Source: Coptis chinensis (lineage: Eukaryota > Streptophyta > Magnoliopsida > Ranunculales > Ranunculaceae). From it: a stretch of 64,000 nucleotides of DNA. The position numbers and the translations under genes were made by a program. The stretch spans positions 59,417,501 to 59,481,500 of the forward strand of contig CM027377.1 in assembly GCA_015680905.1 (NCBI GenBank), in the 5' to 3' direction. Each line of letters starts with the position of its first letter. The first letter of the stretch is position 1. Shown piece after piece: positions 34,583 to 45,833 of this stretch. The notes beneath the pieces were generated by a model. The model saw nothing but the letters and a program-made list of their open reading frames with translations, was not told where the DNA came from and did not search any database.

Positions 34583-36110
34583 TGATAAGTGCTCAAAAGT
34601 AATGATTTATAACCCCAATTATGTGTATGTTAGTCTCCATTTTATATTTAAATATTCTAATATGATGTAATTTGAGTTTTTGTAGGTCAAAGAACCTAAA
34701 TATGAAATATGGAGGGAAAAGAAGTCAAACAAGTAAAAAAAAGGAGTCCTTTGGGAATTGACTAAAAAGGCCTAGGGCAAAAATGTCATATTTCTCTCCA
34801 TAAGTGCCAAGCCTAATGGGACTCTAAAAGAGGATAATAATTGAGTTAGAAGAGTCTTCAATCTGATCTCAAAGCCTTAATTTTGACTTCATAGGAAGAT
34901 GAGATCAACATGGAAAAGAAGTCAGAGTTTCACAAGAATTAGGAAACTGAAAGCTGTCAGAAGCTGCAGCTTGGGAAATAGCCTGCAGGGAAAAGTGGGC
35001 CACGTCCAACTTTGGTCTAAACGAATTTAACGTTTTCCAGGATTGTTTCTAGAAAGATTACAGAGAGTTTGACACCAAATAAATATAGGATTCGGATCTC
35101 TATCCAGACGAGCATGTAAGCCAATATATAAGGCACAAAAACCTTAGTTTACAGGATCTAGGAAATTTAGTGTTTGTATCTTAGATCTAGAATTAAGATA
35201 GAAGAAAGTTCAGACCTTTTCACCATTAATAGCTATAAAGATTATTCCTTTTCATATTGTGTTCATAGCATAGTATGAGGGGTTAATCTCCCTTCTCTTG
35301 GGAGGGGAGATGAAGCACTTTTCATATGTTTTAGTTTAGTTCTTCTTCTATCATGTTTTAGTTTAAATCCCTCATTGAGTTTCTTCTTATTCGTCCATTG
35401 ATCTAACGCTCCTGTGGAGGTTAGGAGGTCTTAGGGTAATTCAAGATTGTGTAGAGCCAAATACCACAAACCCTATATTCTTTTCTTCTAGTTTTTAGTG
35501 TTCTAGTGTGATGATTGGATTCTTTATGGCACCTCAATTAGTTGTATGGTTAATGCCACATGTGGATTTTCCATGGCACCTAGAGTTGTATATTGAATGC
35601 CACTTAAAGCACAATTTGGTTAGATAGAAGATATCATTGGAGATTGAAGAAGTATTTGATGGAAAGATAGAAAGCACGTTGAAAGCCATATACTATCATC
35701 ATGGTTATGAGCATAAGGTTTGTAGGTATGGTGAGTTTCTATTGGTGATTTATATTAAGCATGATAGATAGATCTATTAGACTAATTCTATGATTTTGGT
35801 GGATTCATCTCTCCCAAGATATTCTTTCTCTTGATTCATATTCATATATTTAATTTAGTTTAGTTTATGCATAGTTTAAATCTCAAATCAAATCAACCAT
35901 ATATTAATTATTACTTAGCCACATCTTTTACTTGCATCCATTAGAGTAATTTAGATTAGAAATTTCTATTATCATCACTTAGTTATTTAGAGTAGGATTG
36001 ATACCTTGCTAGCCACTATACTAATCAATATTTAATAGGCTAAGTAAGATTTGCAAAAGATACGTAACACAAATAACGACACAAATAATTACGTGTTGCG
36101 TACTTTTTCA
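34583..36110 (+). repeat. LTR (3') of Athila copy 2
   Basis: It starts TGATAAGTGCTCAAAAGTAATG, preceded by the polypurine tract. The layout resembles the copy 1 LTR (pyrimidine-rich middle, GGGTTAATCTCCC) but the sequence is clearly distinct. The end is placed at TACTTTTTCA near 36110 and is uncertain by up to about 90 bases. Confidence 0.65.
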
Positions 36111-36342
36111 GTGCCCACCAAACAAAATCATTCGCTCATTAAGGTTTAGGCAATGGAAACATCTCGCTCGGTACCTGAGGCATGTTCGTTGTTACCCGAA
36201 GGATGAAAATATGAAGAAACATTTGAACAAATCCGGAGACAAAGAATGGGCAGAAATTTGGCAGACTATTATCTTTTGGCGCGATGCAAAGGAAATGCAT
36301 TTCCTTATTGAGGATGTCATACCTACACATTATGTTGGATGG
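36111..36342 (+). pseudogene. Unidentified coding-like segment
   Basis: An open plus-strand frame reads RQWKHLARYLRHVRCYPKDE, then KEWAEIWQTIIFWRDAKEMH and ends VGWTAA. Composition is protein-like (Trp, charged residues) but no family is recognised. It lies directly right of the copy 2 LTR, so it may be part of copy 1's late region or another captured fragment. Confidence 0.35.
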
Positions 36343-37937
36343 TAAATTTGAGCTTGTCATTGTACATATATCTAGCTAAAAATTATGTTTCATGTGTTAT
36401 TGTCTTTCATTATTTCGTGTGCTATGTTTCATGTGCTATTATACATTTCATTGTTCCTTTCTGTATAATATATTATGTTCTCCAACCTTTCTGTTCCAGC
36501 AATCTAGCCCTAATTTTGCTCACGGTTCTCAGGTAATTTCTCTCTTTATTTATTGATACTTCGAGGACTAAGCATCATTCTGTTTGGGTTCGAGGACTAA
36601 GCATCATTCTGTTTGGGGGTGCTTTTAACCTGTAGCAAAAATTAGGCAAATTGTAGCATTTATATAGTTTTTATTTTCTTGTTAATAATTGTACTTAGTG
36701 ACAAAGTCTTGTTTCCTTTTCAATGATGAAAATTGTCTAGAAATCTCACATTAGTATCTGAATTAGGATTCGTTTTTAAAAAACTTGAGATAATACGTAT
36801 GCAATAGTTTATACATCTTTTCATGAACATTCATGTACTGAGTATTATCGAGTGCACATAGTAGTAAGTTTCTGGAACCAACAATTAGTTACTTAAACGA
36901 TCAATCCTGTGAGAATCTAACCAAAAAGCCTCGATATGTGTGATATATGAGTAATGACATAGAGGAGTAGTTTTTCCGATTAGAGAAAATCACGCGTCTA
37001 CTTACTTGATCACCACCCGAACCCTAGGCAAGAATTTAGGCCTTTTTTGGATCGACATAGCTAAAAAAATTCTTACCTGTTACAAATTTCACCGCTAGCC
37101 ACTCCACTGAACCTTTCATCAAACCTTTCACTTTCACCAAAAATTCATTACCCATCTACTAAACCAAATAAAAGAACCTACCTAAGTGATGAGTATGAGA
37201 AATAGGATGAAATGTGGAAAAATAAAGAGAAAGACTTGTCCCAAATAAAAGTCAGTCACTTGCTTCAGGAAAGAAAAATAGAATCATGTTCTTAAGTTAT
37301 AACAAAAAAAAAAAAATCATCAGTATCCAGAGGCTTAAGAACAAAGTTGGAAAACTCAATTAGAAGAAGGAAAGAAAACAAAGATTTCTCTAGTATAAAT
37401 ATCTTGAAGACCTTATTCCCTCATACTCGTAAATTTTGATTATCCATTTTCATTTTCTTCTACATCATCACCTAAGCCCCCATAATACCTAATAAAGACT
37501 TCTAGCTTATTTAGGAGTAGGAAAGTGTGATAATAAGTAGTAGACGTGATTGATCGACCTCGGCTCCTCTAACTGTCATTGAGATGTGAGGAAACGTGTG
37601 CCCACTGCACACTGGAGTTAACGAAACCTGAGTGAAAATTTTTTGAGTGAATTTGTGTTTCGACACAGCCCTGTGAGAACCCATTTAGGTACGCTCTCCG
37701 AAAGATCTAGAAACGACCCTGCTAGTACATTTCAATGAAAAGTTCACTGCATGTATGATCATATGTAGATGTTTTAATTATTGAATACATATTAACTTGA
37801 GTTTCAAAGAAATCAATCCTCGTTCCCTGCTAAGGAGATGTATGGATATCTGAGATTAATTTAGGAAACGAGTTTTTTGTCACTATGTCGTTGTAGTTTA
37901 AATGAAGTTTGTGAGTATCTTCTCTGGAAAACTCTCA
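36343..37937 (+). other. 3' noncoding region of Athila copy 1
   Basis: No gene is seen. A 29-base unit ending in GTTTGGG is repeated in tandem at 36560-36588 and 36589-36617, looking like a duplicated internal polypurine tract. Confidence 0.6.
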
Positions 37938-38006
37938 CGAGGCTATAACTCGTCCACTAGGGAATTCCTAGTGGTTTAAGGCCTTGTTGCATATGGTCAA
38001 TGCAAC
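37938..38006 (+). other. Three-hairpin 3' RNA motif, Athila copy 1
   Basis: Stem 1: CGAG 37938-37941 with CTCG 37949-37952. Stem 2: CCACTAGG 37954-37961 with CCTAGTGG 37967-37974, five-base loop. Stem 3: GTTGCAT 37986-37992 with ATGCAAC 38000-38006. Stem lengths, loop lengths and the 11-base linker between stems 2 and 3 equal those of copy 2. Confidence 0.82.
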
Positions 38007-38080
38007 TGCACTCTGCGAAACGAGAATTAGTTAGGACTACACATTTTTTGCCACTTATCTATTTTAATGTCTCTTCTTTG

Positions 38081-38115
38081 CTTGAGGACAAGCAAAGTGC
38101 TGTTTGGGGGTAGTA
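38081..38115 (+). other. Polypurine tract before 3' LTR of Athila copy 1
   Basis: GAGGACAAGCAAAGTGCTGT, then TTGGGGGTAGTA, directly before TGATAAGC. A bulged stem (AGCA with TGCT) precedes the G run as in copy 2. Confidence 0.8.
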
Positions 38116-39630
38116 TGATAAGCACCCAAAACTGTAATATTAAACCCCATTGAGACATATAAATTTGGTTAATTATGTGTTTAATAATCATGAAATAAGT
38201 ATGTTTTCGTACTTTTGCATGTCTTCGCAGTAAAGATGAAAGTATTGGTTAAACCTGCGTTAAAACACGGGGAATGATATATATATGAATTCTTCCAAAT
38301 CAGCCATGTGAAGCCCAACAAATCCGCACAGAAGTATCAAACTTCTGAAGCTCCCACCTCTTGAACCAGGACTCCGAATGTGACGAGTGAGCTGCTCAGA
38401 CAATCAGGGCTATGAACTCTACACATAGATGGAAAGTTGTAAAATTACCAAAAGACCGAACTGCCACTGGACTGCACGTAGACCCACTATGTGAGCCCAC
38501 AAGATTTGATAAGTCGTCATACAAGTCAAGACAAAGTTGCAAATAATTGGTGCAAAAATGACACCTTGCATGTAGTTAATAAAGTTAGATGAGATTAGGT
38601 GTTAATAGTGAAAAAATATAGGTGTCACTTTGTTGTGGATTGTGTAGTTAAGAAGGAAGTAAATGTAGTTTGGTATTTCACGTGGGAGGAAATGAGATTT
38701 CTCTCAAATGGAGAAGAAAACAAAATAAGGGGGGGGTGGGGGGGACACTCCATTTACTCCCTTGACTTCTTTTCCTTTACAATGTATTATTTTAGTTCCT
38801 TAGTCTTAGATTTTATTTTAGTTTTAGTTTTTGGTAGAAAGCTTGTAATAGTTTTAATGGAGGAAACCTTGTGTTCTTCTAGTTAAAAACAAATCTAAAT
38901 GAAAGTGAGTTTATATAGATAGTTTCTTTTTTTTGTTCTCTCTCTCTATTTTTACATTATACACTTGTCATCCTTTATCCCAAGGATCATGAGCTAACCT
39001 TCCCTTTATGGGGAGTTAATAATACTCATGTGAGGGAAAATCTTTGTTATTTGGTTTAGTAAGTTGTTTAGGAAGAACAACTAGACCTACATCCTATCCC
39101 AAAATGATAGTTGGTGTAGAGTCTAGTTAGGGATCAAAGTGATGAGCTTAGAGATAAGTCATTGCTTTGGTTCTACATGCTAGCATGTATGAACCTTAGA
39201 GATGAGTCATATATGTTAGGGATCAAGTTTTCTTTTATTAGGACTTGTCTAAGAGTTCTAGGAAGATTAAGATGTAATTACTAAAATCAAATAACAAAAG
39301 TTATTTTCACATGATGAGAATTAACTCTCCATTTTCGTTTTAAGTAAAATTTTATCGTGTCTTAGATGCATGTTTACGTAACTTAATGTTTTCAATTTTT
39401 GTGTAGTAAAGAAACCAAGTATTTAGTATTTACACAATCATAGCTAAACTTACTCACTAGTTTCCTAAAAGAGTAAAACCAAGTTGTAAGTGGTCCTAGA
39501 ATTTAGATTGGTTCAAATCCCTACTCCAAATTATATGAACATGAAGATCGTGAGTAAGGAAATACTTTGTTTTCGCATTTTGGTCAAGGAAGACATTCAA
39601 ATCTCTAACATATGCTAAAGGTGAATATCA
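38116..39630 (+). repeat. 3' LTR of Athila copy 1
   Basis: TGATAAGCACCC...GTGAATATCA, about 1.5 kb, matching the 15626-16920 LTR and followed by TCTAC (39631-39635), the right-hand target duplication. Confidence 0.93.
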
Positions 39631-39762
39631 TCTACCTTCTTAAGCTGTCAACGTATTCCTTCCCTCATCAAAACCCAGCAAAGATTCTAAGAGAGCAGTG
39701 CATTTCTCAGGTGCTACTTGCTAGAATATGTGTACTGGTGCTACTTGCTAGTGTACTAATTC

Positions 39763-39984
39763 TTGTTTGGTTCACTATTGCAGATTATACGTAATGAAAT
39801 TCGAGATGGTAAATCTGACAAAGAGATCTACAAAAGGCTTGAGAAGGATTATGGAGAGACAGTGCACTACTGCTATTTGGCTATCCCGGGTCAGTTCATA
39901 AGTATTTCTCTCGATGGTCTAAAAGAAGAATTCAATCATATTTCATTTTGTACTAATCTCACTCTGGATATTGGAGTAGGTTGA
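39763..39984 (+). pseudogene. CCMH: CcmH-like exon fragment (cytochrome c biogenesis)
   Basis: After an intron-like end (CTATTGCAG) the frame reads IIRNEIRDGKSDKEIYKRLE, then KDYGETVHY. This matches the middle of plant mitochondrial CcmH, a membrane-anchored thiol-disulfide protein that helps attach haem to cytochrome c. The segment expected after GETV (APKFD...) is missing and the frame soon loses resemblance. The CxxC motif would lie in a preceding exon, which is not seen here. This is a gene fragment. Confidence 0.6.
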
Positions 39985-42002
39985 CCTTGGGTAGGGAGAG
40001 TCTCAGCAATTGCAAAAGAGTATATCTAGACCGATCTCTCTGACATAGTGGGAAAGAGGAAAGTGGCTGAAGTAGTTCCAGCTACTGATCAAACTCTGTT
40101 ATTGCTGCCACATCCATCAACTGTTGTAACAAATTGGTCATGTTTCTAGCTTGTATAAAATGAGTCATGTGGATAATTATAAGAGACTAGACGAACAGCT
40201 TATCTCGAAATTTTAAACAGCAACAGTTCTACCTTATGTGACAACATGCGGTTTACCTTGATGAAGAAGTTGATGGAACCTTCTAATCTAACAACCCATG
40301 CTACTTTGAGATGCACATTGATGCATGTTTGGAGGTGATCTGAACAGTTCTGCTCCGTTTGTATTCTCAAGAGCTGACGCTACTGAGTCACTGAGTTATG
40401 GAGAGTTTGTCGTGCCACGTCAGCAACACCGATTCTTTTTAAGCCGTTTGACTTAAGTTCAAGTGATGAAAATATGCAGTGCATTTTGACGAGAACTAAA
40501 TAGTGTGTTTTTTTACTTTTTATTTTTATTTTTTGCAAATAGCCAGTGTTGTATTAATAGCAGATAAGTGAGGTTCTTACAATGAAGAGGAAAGCCATCA
40601 CCATCCAAATTTTACTATGGCCTCATTATCCAAGCTCACCCATGCTTCTATACCATCACCACCAGTCCATGTATCCATTAGTATTGTTAGAGAGGAACAT
40701 GGAAGGAAGAAGAGCCTACCGTGGGCTTATAAGTTATCCTTTAGAATATTATTGTTCCAAGTTACAAGCTGATAATGCGGTATTGTGATAAGGAATAGAT
40801 GGGTCCAGATGGTCACATCCTTCTTGGTGGGGGTAGTCTTCATCAAAGGATGTAAAGAAGAAAATTAGCAAGGAAAGTTTTATTGATACATTGCACTGAA
40901 AATTCAAGACTCCAACAAAAGAAAAAGGTAACGTTAGATCAGGAGGTTCTTGAAGACGTAACAGCAATATATTTTCAGAAAAGGGATCGCTATCACGAGC
41001 GGAATCAAGATCACCATCACCTTCACCATCCAAGCAAGTATCACGTTGTCAAAGCTTTGCAGACAGGGCCCTTGCTCAGCCACTTCCACTTCTTGGGGTT
41101 CACCCCTGGAGCGTAGGCCGCATTGATTCTGGCATCAGTATATCAAGACCAAATTAATACTGTACTAAGACCAGTTTAGGAATAAAGCATGCAGCAAGAA
41201 TCGGCCAGATCTAACCATCAAGAATCCAACTGATCATCATCTTCTCCAAGATCTTGCATGTATAGTATCTGTTAGTGTGTTCCCTTGCCCGCCATAACTC
41301 ACGAATGCAACCTAGTGTCTTCTCTACCCCTCTGTCCTTCATCAGTTTCCTTATTCTCTTTGAATCATTGTGTTTCCCATCAGTTGCTTACATGTTATAC
41401 AGTATAACATATATACAGTATAACATAGGCTCCACTATGATTCTAACTGAAAGAGCCTCTAAGCTACAACACCTACCGACCGTGGTTTTTGGTGATCATA
41501 GCAAGAAGTCAGAATTGCTCTCCTAGCAATTGCTACTTCAGAAGTGCTACACGAATATGGTATTCTTTGCATGACTTCTTTTGACTCTTCAAATAACTCA
41601 GCTCAGCTAAGAAAGTCTGCCAAACATCCCTAATGTCCACTCTTCGGTTGAACACCACTATAGTAGCCATGCTATTTAATATTCTGTGAACTTTCAAAAG
41701 GCATGCCTGAATACCTAATAAAAATTCAATATAGCAATAGCCTTTCTAAAGTAAGCATATCGTCCAAGAACCAGGGGTGCCAACAACTAGTTATCCAATT
41801 TAGGTAAATAGCATGCAACAAATGTTGGGTAAATTTAACCCTCAAGAATCCAACAGCTTGTACAAAAGAATAACTTTAGTAAAAAATAAAAAGGCATAAA
41901 CATTCTATTGCAATAACAAACTAATGTATGCTAATAATATCCATGTCTGTTGCATTGGCAAGTATAAATTAACAATATAATTTTGCTAGTAAATTATTAA
42001 TC
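39985..42002. other. Mixed stretch, possible gene scraps, none identified
   Basis: Short coding-like pieces occur, such as DIVGKRKVAEVV on plus near 40045 and YAPGVNPKKWKWLS on minus near 41065-41120, plus a GC-richer patch at 40930-41130. None could be assigned. A small perfect palindrome (ATGTTATAC, A, GTATAACAT) lies at 41392-41410. Confidence 0.35.
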
Positions 42003-44258
42003 TTATTTGTCTTCACTTGTTTTGCAAACTTTCTTGTTTGGTGGTTGGTCGTCTTCTCCCTTGTTTGAATCTTCAATGATGGTTGTGACACTTCCATTCA
42101 AATGGACTTTTGAATTAACGATGTGGAATCTGATGGGTTATTTTTGTATTATGAGAGGCAATTCTACTTGCAGGTTCAACATAATTGACCAGTGCATCAT
42201 AGTTTATCTGAAATTGAAAAAAAAAATAGTATAAAGATGTTGTATTGTTATATTATGCTACACAAAATAAAGCAAACTTAGACTGTAGTAATTGTTCTAA
42301 TGATAGATATGGATTGTACCTTTGGATTTTATTCTCCGTTGTAATAGTCGTTGTGAAGTGGAAAGACTTTAGAAATAGTGAGGGAATTAATGTTTCGTTC
42401 TTTGTTGAATTTTGTGACTCTTATCTGGAATATAGCCGTATGGCCAATCAACTTCCTGAATTCCTTTTTAGCAAACTTTGTTCCATTCTCCTATAAAGAT
42501 ATATCAACAGCCAGTTAACATAAATTTAGAAGTTATCTATATTAGTTGGCAATTTATGTATAAATAATCTACCGTTGAATCTATTGTGATTAATTCCGCT
42601 GCGCTCTTTTTCATTAAAGTTAATGCCACTTCTTCAAATGCAGTTGCCCTTACAGTGGCTGTCTTGTCCTCAATATCAAACTTTAGGATGTACCTAGAAA
42701 TTTAATGTACGTTTAGTTGATATACCATGCTTCATATATTGTAAGTGATACTTGATCAAAGAGTCTTACTTTTGAATTGGGTCGACGACACCATGCTTTG
42801 TGCAATCATATCCTTCTGCATTCGTATTCAACTTCTTTCCACAGTTGGGGTTTGGGCAAGCGTTGTAATACCAACCATTTTCGTGCATCACTTTTATTAT
42901 GGATGCCTTGCATGCGAAGTACTTTTCCTTCAAAGTAATAAGTCATTAAACGTTGTATTGTTTTATTTTTTGTAAGTAGCTCATAAGAAGAAGTAATTCA
43001 CGTCTGAAAAAAGATCTGTCACAGAATTTGTTATCTCAGACAAACACCTCCTGTTTTGGGTCATTACTTCTTCGGTACTTTTCGATGTCTTCATTTGCTC
43101 TTCTTGTATTTCGACTTCCATTGGACTGTGAAAAAGTTATTTTTTTTTCAGTTTTATTTCTATTAAACTGATTAATTATTACTTTGCGATAGTTCTATTT
43201 GATTGTACCTATTTTTCATAACGGTAAATTCTGGAATTTTTGGATTCTGGTATACTTTTGTTGCTGATGTTGTAGAAAGAGAATATGTTCCTATCATATA
43301 AAGTTAATTTTAGATAATATTTCACTTATAAATGAATAAATGAATAAATGTATTGATATAATGTACCGTTAAAGTAACTAACGGATGTTGAACTTATTAT
43401 TAATACAATTCTCCTTGAAGTGTTTTGAACTATCCAATCTTTGACATTGTTTGCATTCTCACCCCAAATAGTTACCGCTATAAAAGAGTTCCTACAATAA
43501 TCATGCAACAATTTTTAGTTAGTACAAAGCCTGATTATGTTGTATAATAAGTTGTCAATTTGGAAGACTTACCATTCATCTATTAAATATATTTTCATCA
43601 TGGTAGTTTTATTTTTATTTTTCTTTAGCTTTTCTATTGGTTGTGTCCACGTTTTGACTATTCCGATGACATGTAGACATTGAAATAGAATTGTGTTATG
43701 ACATAGCAATTATGTTGAGTACTTATTGTTTTAGTGAATGTAGATGTAGTATTTACCTGTTAGGTGTATGTTGTCTTTTCTTGACGACACTTCAGAAAAA
43801 TTTGTGAAGTTAAATAGCTGTTTTGGAAACTGTATATCTTCTTCTTTGGATGGCTTCAAGATCGTATTCCAATTGAACATAATGATGTAGTCATGATTAA
43901 CGGGTCGGTATACTTTTTCATATATTTTGAATGTAGAAAACTCTTCCATGTAGTAGATTTGCACCTCCTTCAACTGTGGTTTATATTTGAACACAAAGGA
44001 AATTGGGATTTTGGTATGTATCTGATCTCCCTGTTAGATTTTAAAATTGTCAGATCATAAAATTTCATGTATCTAATATTTGCAATTTTTTAAAATACTT
44101 ATACTTACATGCTCATCTATCAGCAACATGTCTAAACTTTTGATTTTATCTGTATTGAAGTCAGTTGCTTCCCATATTCTACTCACTCTGACTTTTATTC
44201 TGTAACTTCCATTGGTGTCATTGATCTCCTTTATGCTTTTGTATCCTTTTTCAGCCAT
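42003..44258 (-). CDS. RPA1-like single-stranded DNA-binding protein (Helitron-type), multi-exon
   Basis: Minus-strand exons: 44109-44258 (MAEKGYKSIKEIND, phase 0 donor GTAAGT), 43757-44030 (FVFKYKPQLKEVQIYYMEEF), about 43573-43680 (VIGIVKTWTQ), 43367-43491 (SFIAVTIWGENANNVKDW), about 43010-43128, a zinc-finger exon around 42760-42932 (WYYNACPNPNCGKKL, then YDCTKHG), about 42590-42720 (YILKFDIEDKTATVRATAFE), about 42370-42480 (KKEFRKLIGHTAIFQIRVTK) and a last one ending at 42003. This is the N-terminal OB fold, middle OB fold and zinc-bearing C-terminal OB fold of plant RPA1. Plant Helitrons often carry such genes beside their helicase. The acceptor of exon 3 is not visible, so function is uncertain. 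Confidence 0.85.
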
Positions 44259-44306
44259 GTTCCTATGCAAAAAGTTAGCCTAAATCAAACACTCGAAAAT
44301 TAAAAT

Positions 44307-44790
44307 AGTTGTTGTTCTGATGGGATGTTCAATTCTGATGGGATTCATGACTAGTATTGTTCATTGTGAACTAAAATTTGTAATGTCTAAGAAGATTGCA
44401 GATGCGATGAATAGTCTAATTGCATATGAGATGAGTTGTGCTATAGCAAGTTGAAAAACATAAAAGTAATATATTAATAGATTTGATGATCATAGAATAG
44501 TAGGGAGAACTGAGAAAACATACCTTTGAGCAGTCAATTAATAGACCAAGATTATGTTGCAGTTGAGATATTGGAGATTAATCACGAAGGAGGTCACAGA
44601 AGTTATAATAAATTGTTTCTCCTTAGTGCCCTTTATATAGACCATTGTGTATTTTTTTTCTTAAAGAAGGTTTTATATTTTGATTTGTAATCTAAATTAT
44701 AAATTTATTAGAATTGTTGTATGTAGAGTTATGTTATTAGAGAGTAGATATCAAATATGATTAGGACTCTTATATAGTTCCTAAAAAATA
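44307..44790 (-). promoter_or_regulatory. Probable promoter region of the RPA1-like gene (shared block)
   Basis: It lies directly upstream of the RPA1-like ATG and matches 14881-15432 upstream of the dsRBD-like frame. It contains TATATAG-like bases near 44635 and 44774 (read on plus). Boundaries are by eye. Confidence 0.5.
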
Positions 44791-45005
44791 GGCAAGCTTA
44801 CCATTAGTCTAAGTATGTCTTCAATTGCCTGTCTAGGCTCAGAAAGCCGAGAAATGGGATTATTAATTGCAAGTTCAAGCACTTTCAGTTTCTCCTGAGA
44901 GTGAATCCAAAATGGGAGAAGAGACGAATCATAAGCCAAAAGTGACTTGAAATCAGAGAGCCTGATTTCAATTCTGATGGAATTAAAGGAAGAGAGATTT
45001 ATCAT
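44781..45005 (-). pseudogene. LRR-like fragment of F-box type, minus strand
   Basis: A 74-codon frame reads LLPFWIHSQEKLKVLELAIN, resembling the Trp...KL-x-x-LEL step of F-box/LRR proteins. It is opposite in direction to the FBD pieces just to the right. It is short and weakly supported. Confidence 0.35.
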
Positions 45006-45147
45006 TCATTTCCTATGACGGTTTTCCAGGTACATAGACAAAGTTTGCCCAATTTTTTTTGTCCACATATTATGTCTAATAGAAAATTGGAGAAAGTAAG
45101 GTTCTGCCACGTGTTGTTGAAGTCCATCCAACTTCATTTTCCTCTAG

Positions 45148-45833
45148 GCATTTAAAAGTGAAAACATGGCTCTCCAAATACAGCATCCAGGGCATAAAGT
45201 ACCTTTTGGAGAACTTATGCAACCTGGAAACACTTACCGTTGAAATAACTAAGGTAATTAAGAAATTTGCATTGTGCACTTAAGTTTTGTTTGTGTGAGT
45301 TGTGAGTCAATTCCGAAATTCAATTAGGTCTACGTGATTCTATTATTATTAGCAATTAGTCTTGTTTATTTACGAACTAAGGTGGTGAAGAAATATGCAT
45401 ATTACTGTACTCTATAACTTCGTTAGTCGTGGTTGAATAGTTTTATTAAATTGCCATTTCTGAAATCCCATTAAATATTATCCATAAGCATTGTTCAGAA
45501 CATTCAAATAGGATCAACAGAATCCACTTAATTTTTCATTTATTGCAACTGCTTCTCTTTCTTTCCATACATTTCACAGTATCCACAAGTTATGCTTCTA
45601 TAGCTAATGTTTTGTGTTTGTTTAGCCAAAGGTCAAAACTGTTGAAATATGGGAGTTCCAGGAGGCAGCAGAAGTTGTATCAGATTATCGGTTTTGTAAA
45701 CTTAGGTTTGTTTAGATTCGTAACTTTCAAGGATATGTGAATGAACTTGAACTTTTCAAATCGATGCTAAAGAATGCAGTTGTCTTGGAAACGTTGACCG
45801 TACTCACCTCCAGAAAGCATTCATCTGACATCT
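45148..45833 (+). pseudogene. F-box/FBD/LRR-type gene fragment
   Basis: The first exon (about 45148-45253) reads HLKVKTWLSKYSIQG, then LLENLCNLETLTVEITK and ends at GTAATT. The second (45626-45833) follows a TGTTTAG acceptor: PKVKTVEIWEF, then IRNFQGYVNELELFKSMLKN and AVVLETLTVL, ending TAA. This is the LRR-to-FBD end of plant F-box proteins, which select targets for ubiquitination. An in-frame TAG at 45714-45716 breaks the FBD part and the F-box itself is absent. It lies between Helitron helicase and RPA1 genes, so capture by the Helitron is possible. Confidence 0.7.

Larger units (their letters stand above)
26089..36110 (+). mobile_element. Athila-type LTR retrotransposon, copy 2, nested in copy 1
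   Basis: A second, different Athila-type element lies in the same direction: a repetitive leader, gag, protease, a small trace of RT, a post-pol block with GGGAGGCAACCCA, a long 3' region with a late ORF, a structured motif, a polypurine tract and one LTR (34583 to about 36110). Only one LTR and little of pol are recognisable, so it is an incomplete fossil with a few large breaks. Both outer junctions are approximate because no matching target duplication could be read. Confidence 0.75.
15626..39630 (+). mobile_element. Athila-type Ty3/gypsy LTR retrotransposon, copy 1 (contains nested copy 2)
   Basis: This is one old insertion bounded by LTRs (15626-16920 and 38116-39630, TG...CA) and the 5-bp duplication TCTAC. 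Order inside: tRNA-binding site, long leader, gag, protease, RT, RNase H, integrase, a small Cys-containing ORF, the plant-transposon-protein ORF, a nested Athila element from about 26.1 to 36.1 kb, a structured 3' region, a polypurine tract and the 3' LTR. RT and integrase wording ([26 protein letters not shown]) is Athila-like. The copy is broken, with several breaks across gag and pol. A count by eye over the first 170 aligned LTR bases gives about ten differences, so an age of order one to a few million years is plausible. Confidence 0.92.

Noticed and set aside
36139-36360. Minus-strand frame opposite the segment at 36111-36342
   Set aside because: The plus-strand reading looks more protein-like and ends at a stop near the composition change.
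41392-41410. Perfect small palindrome considered as Helitron 3' terminal hairpin
   Set aside because: It is AT-rich and not followed by CTRR at the right distance on the minus strand.
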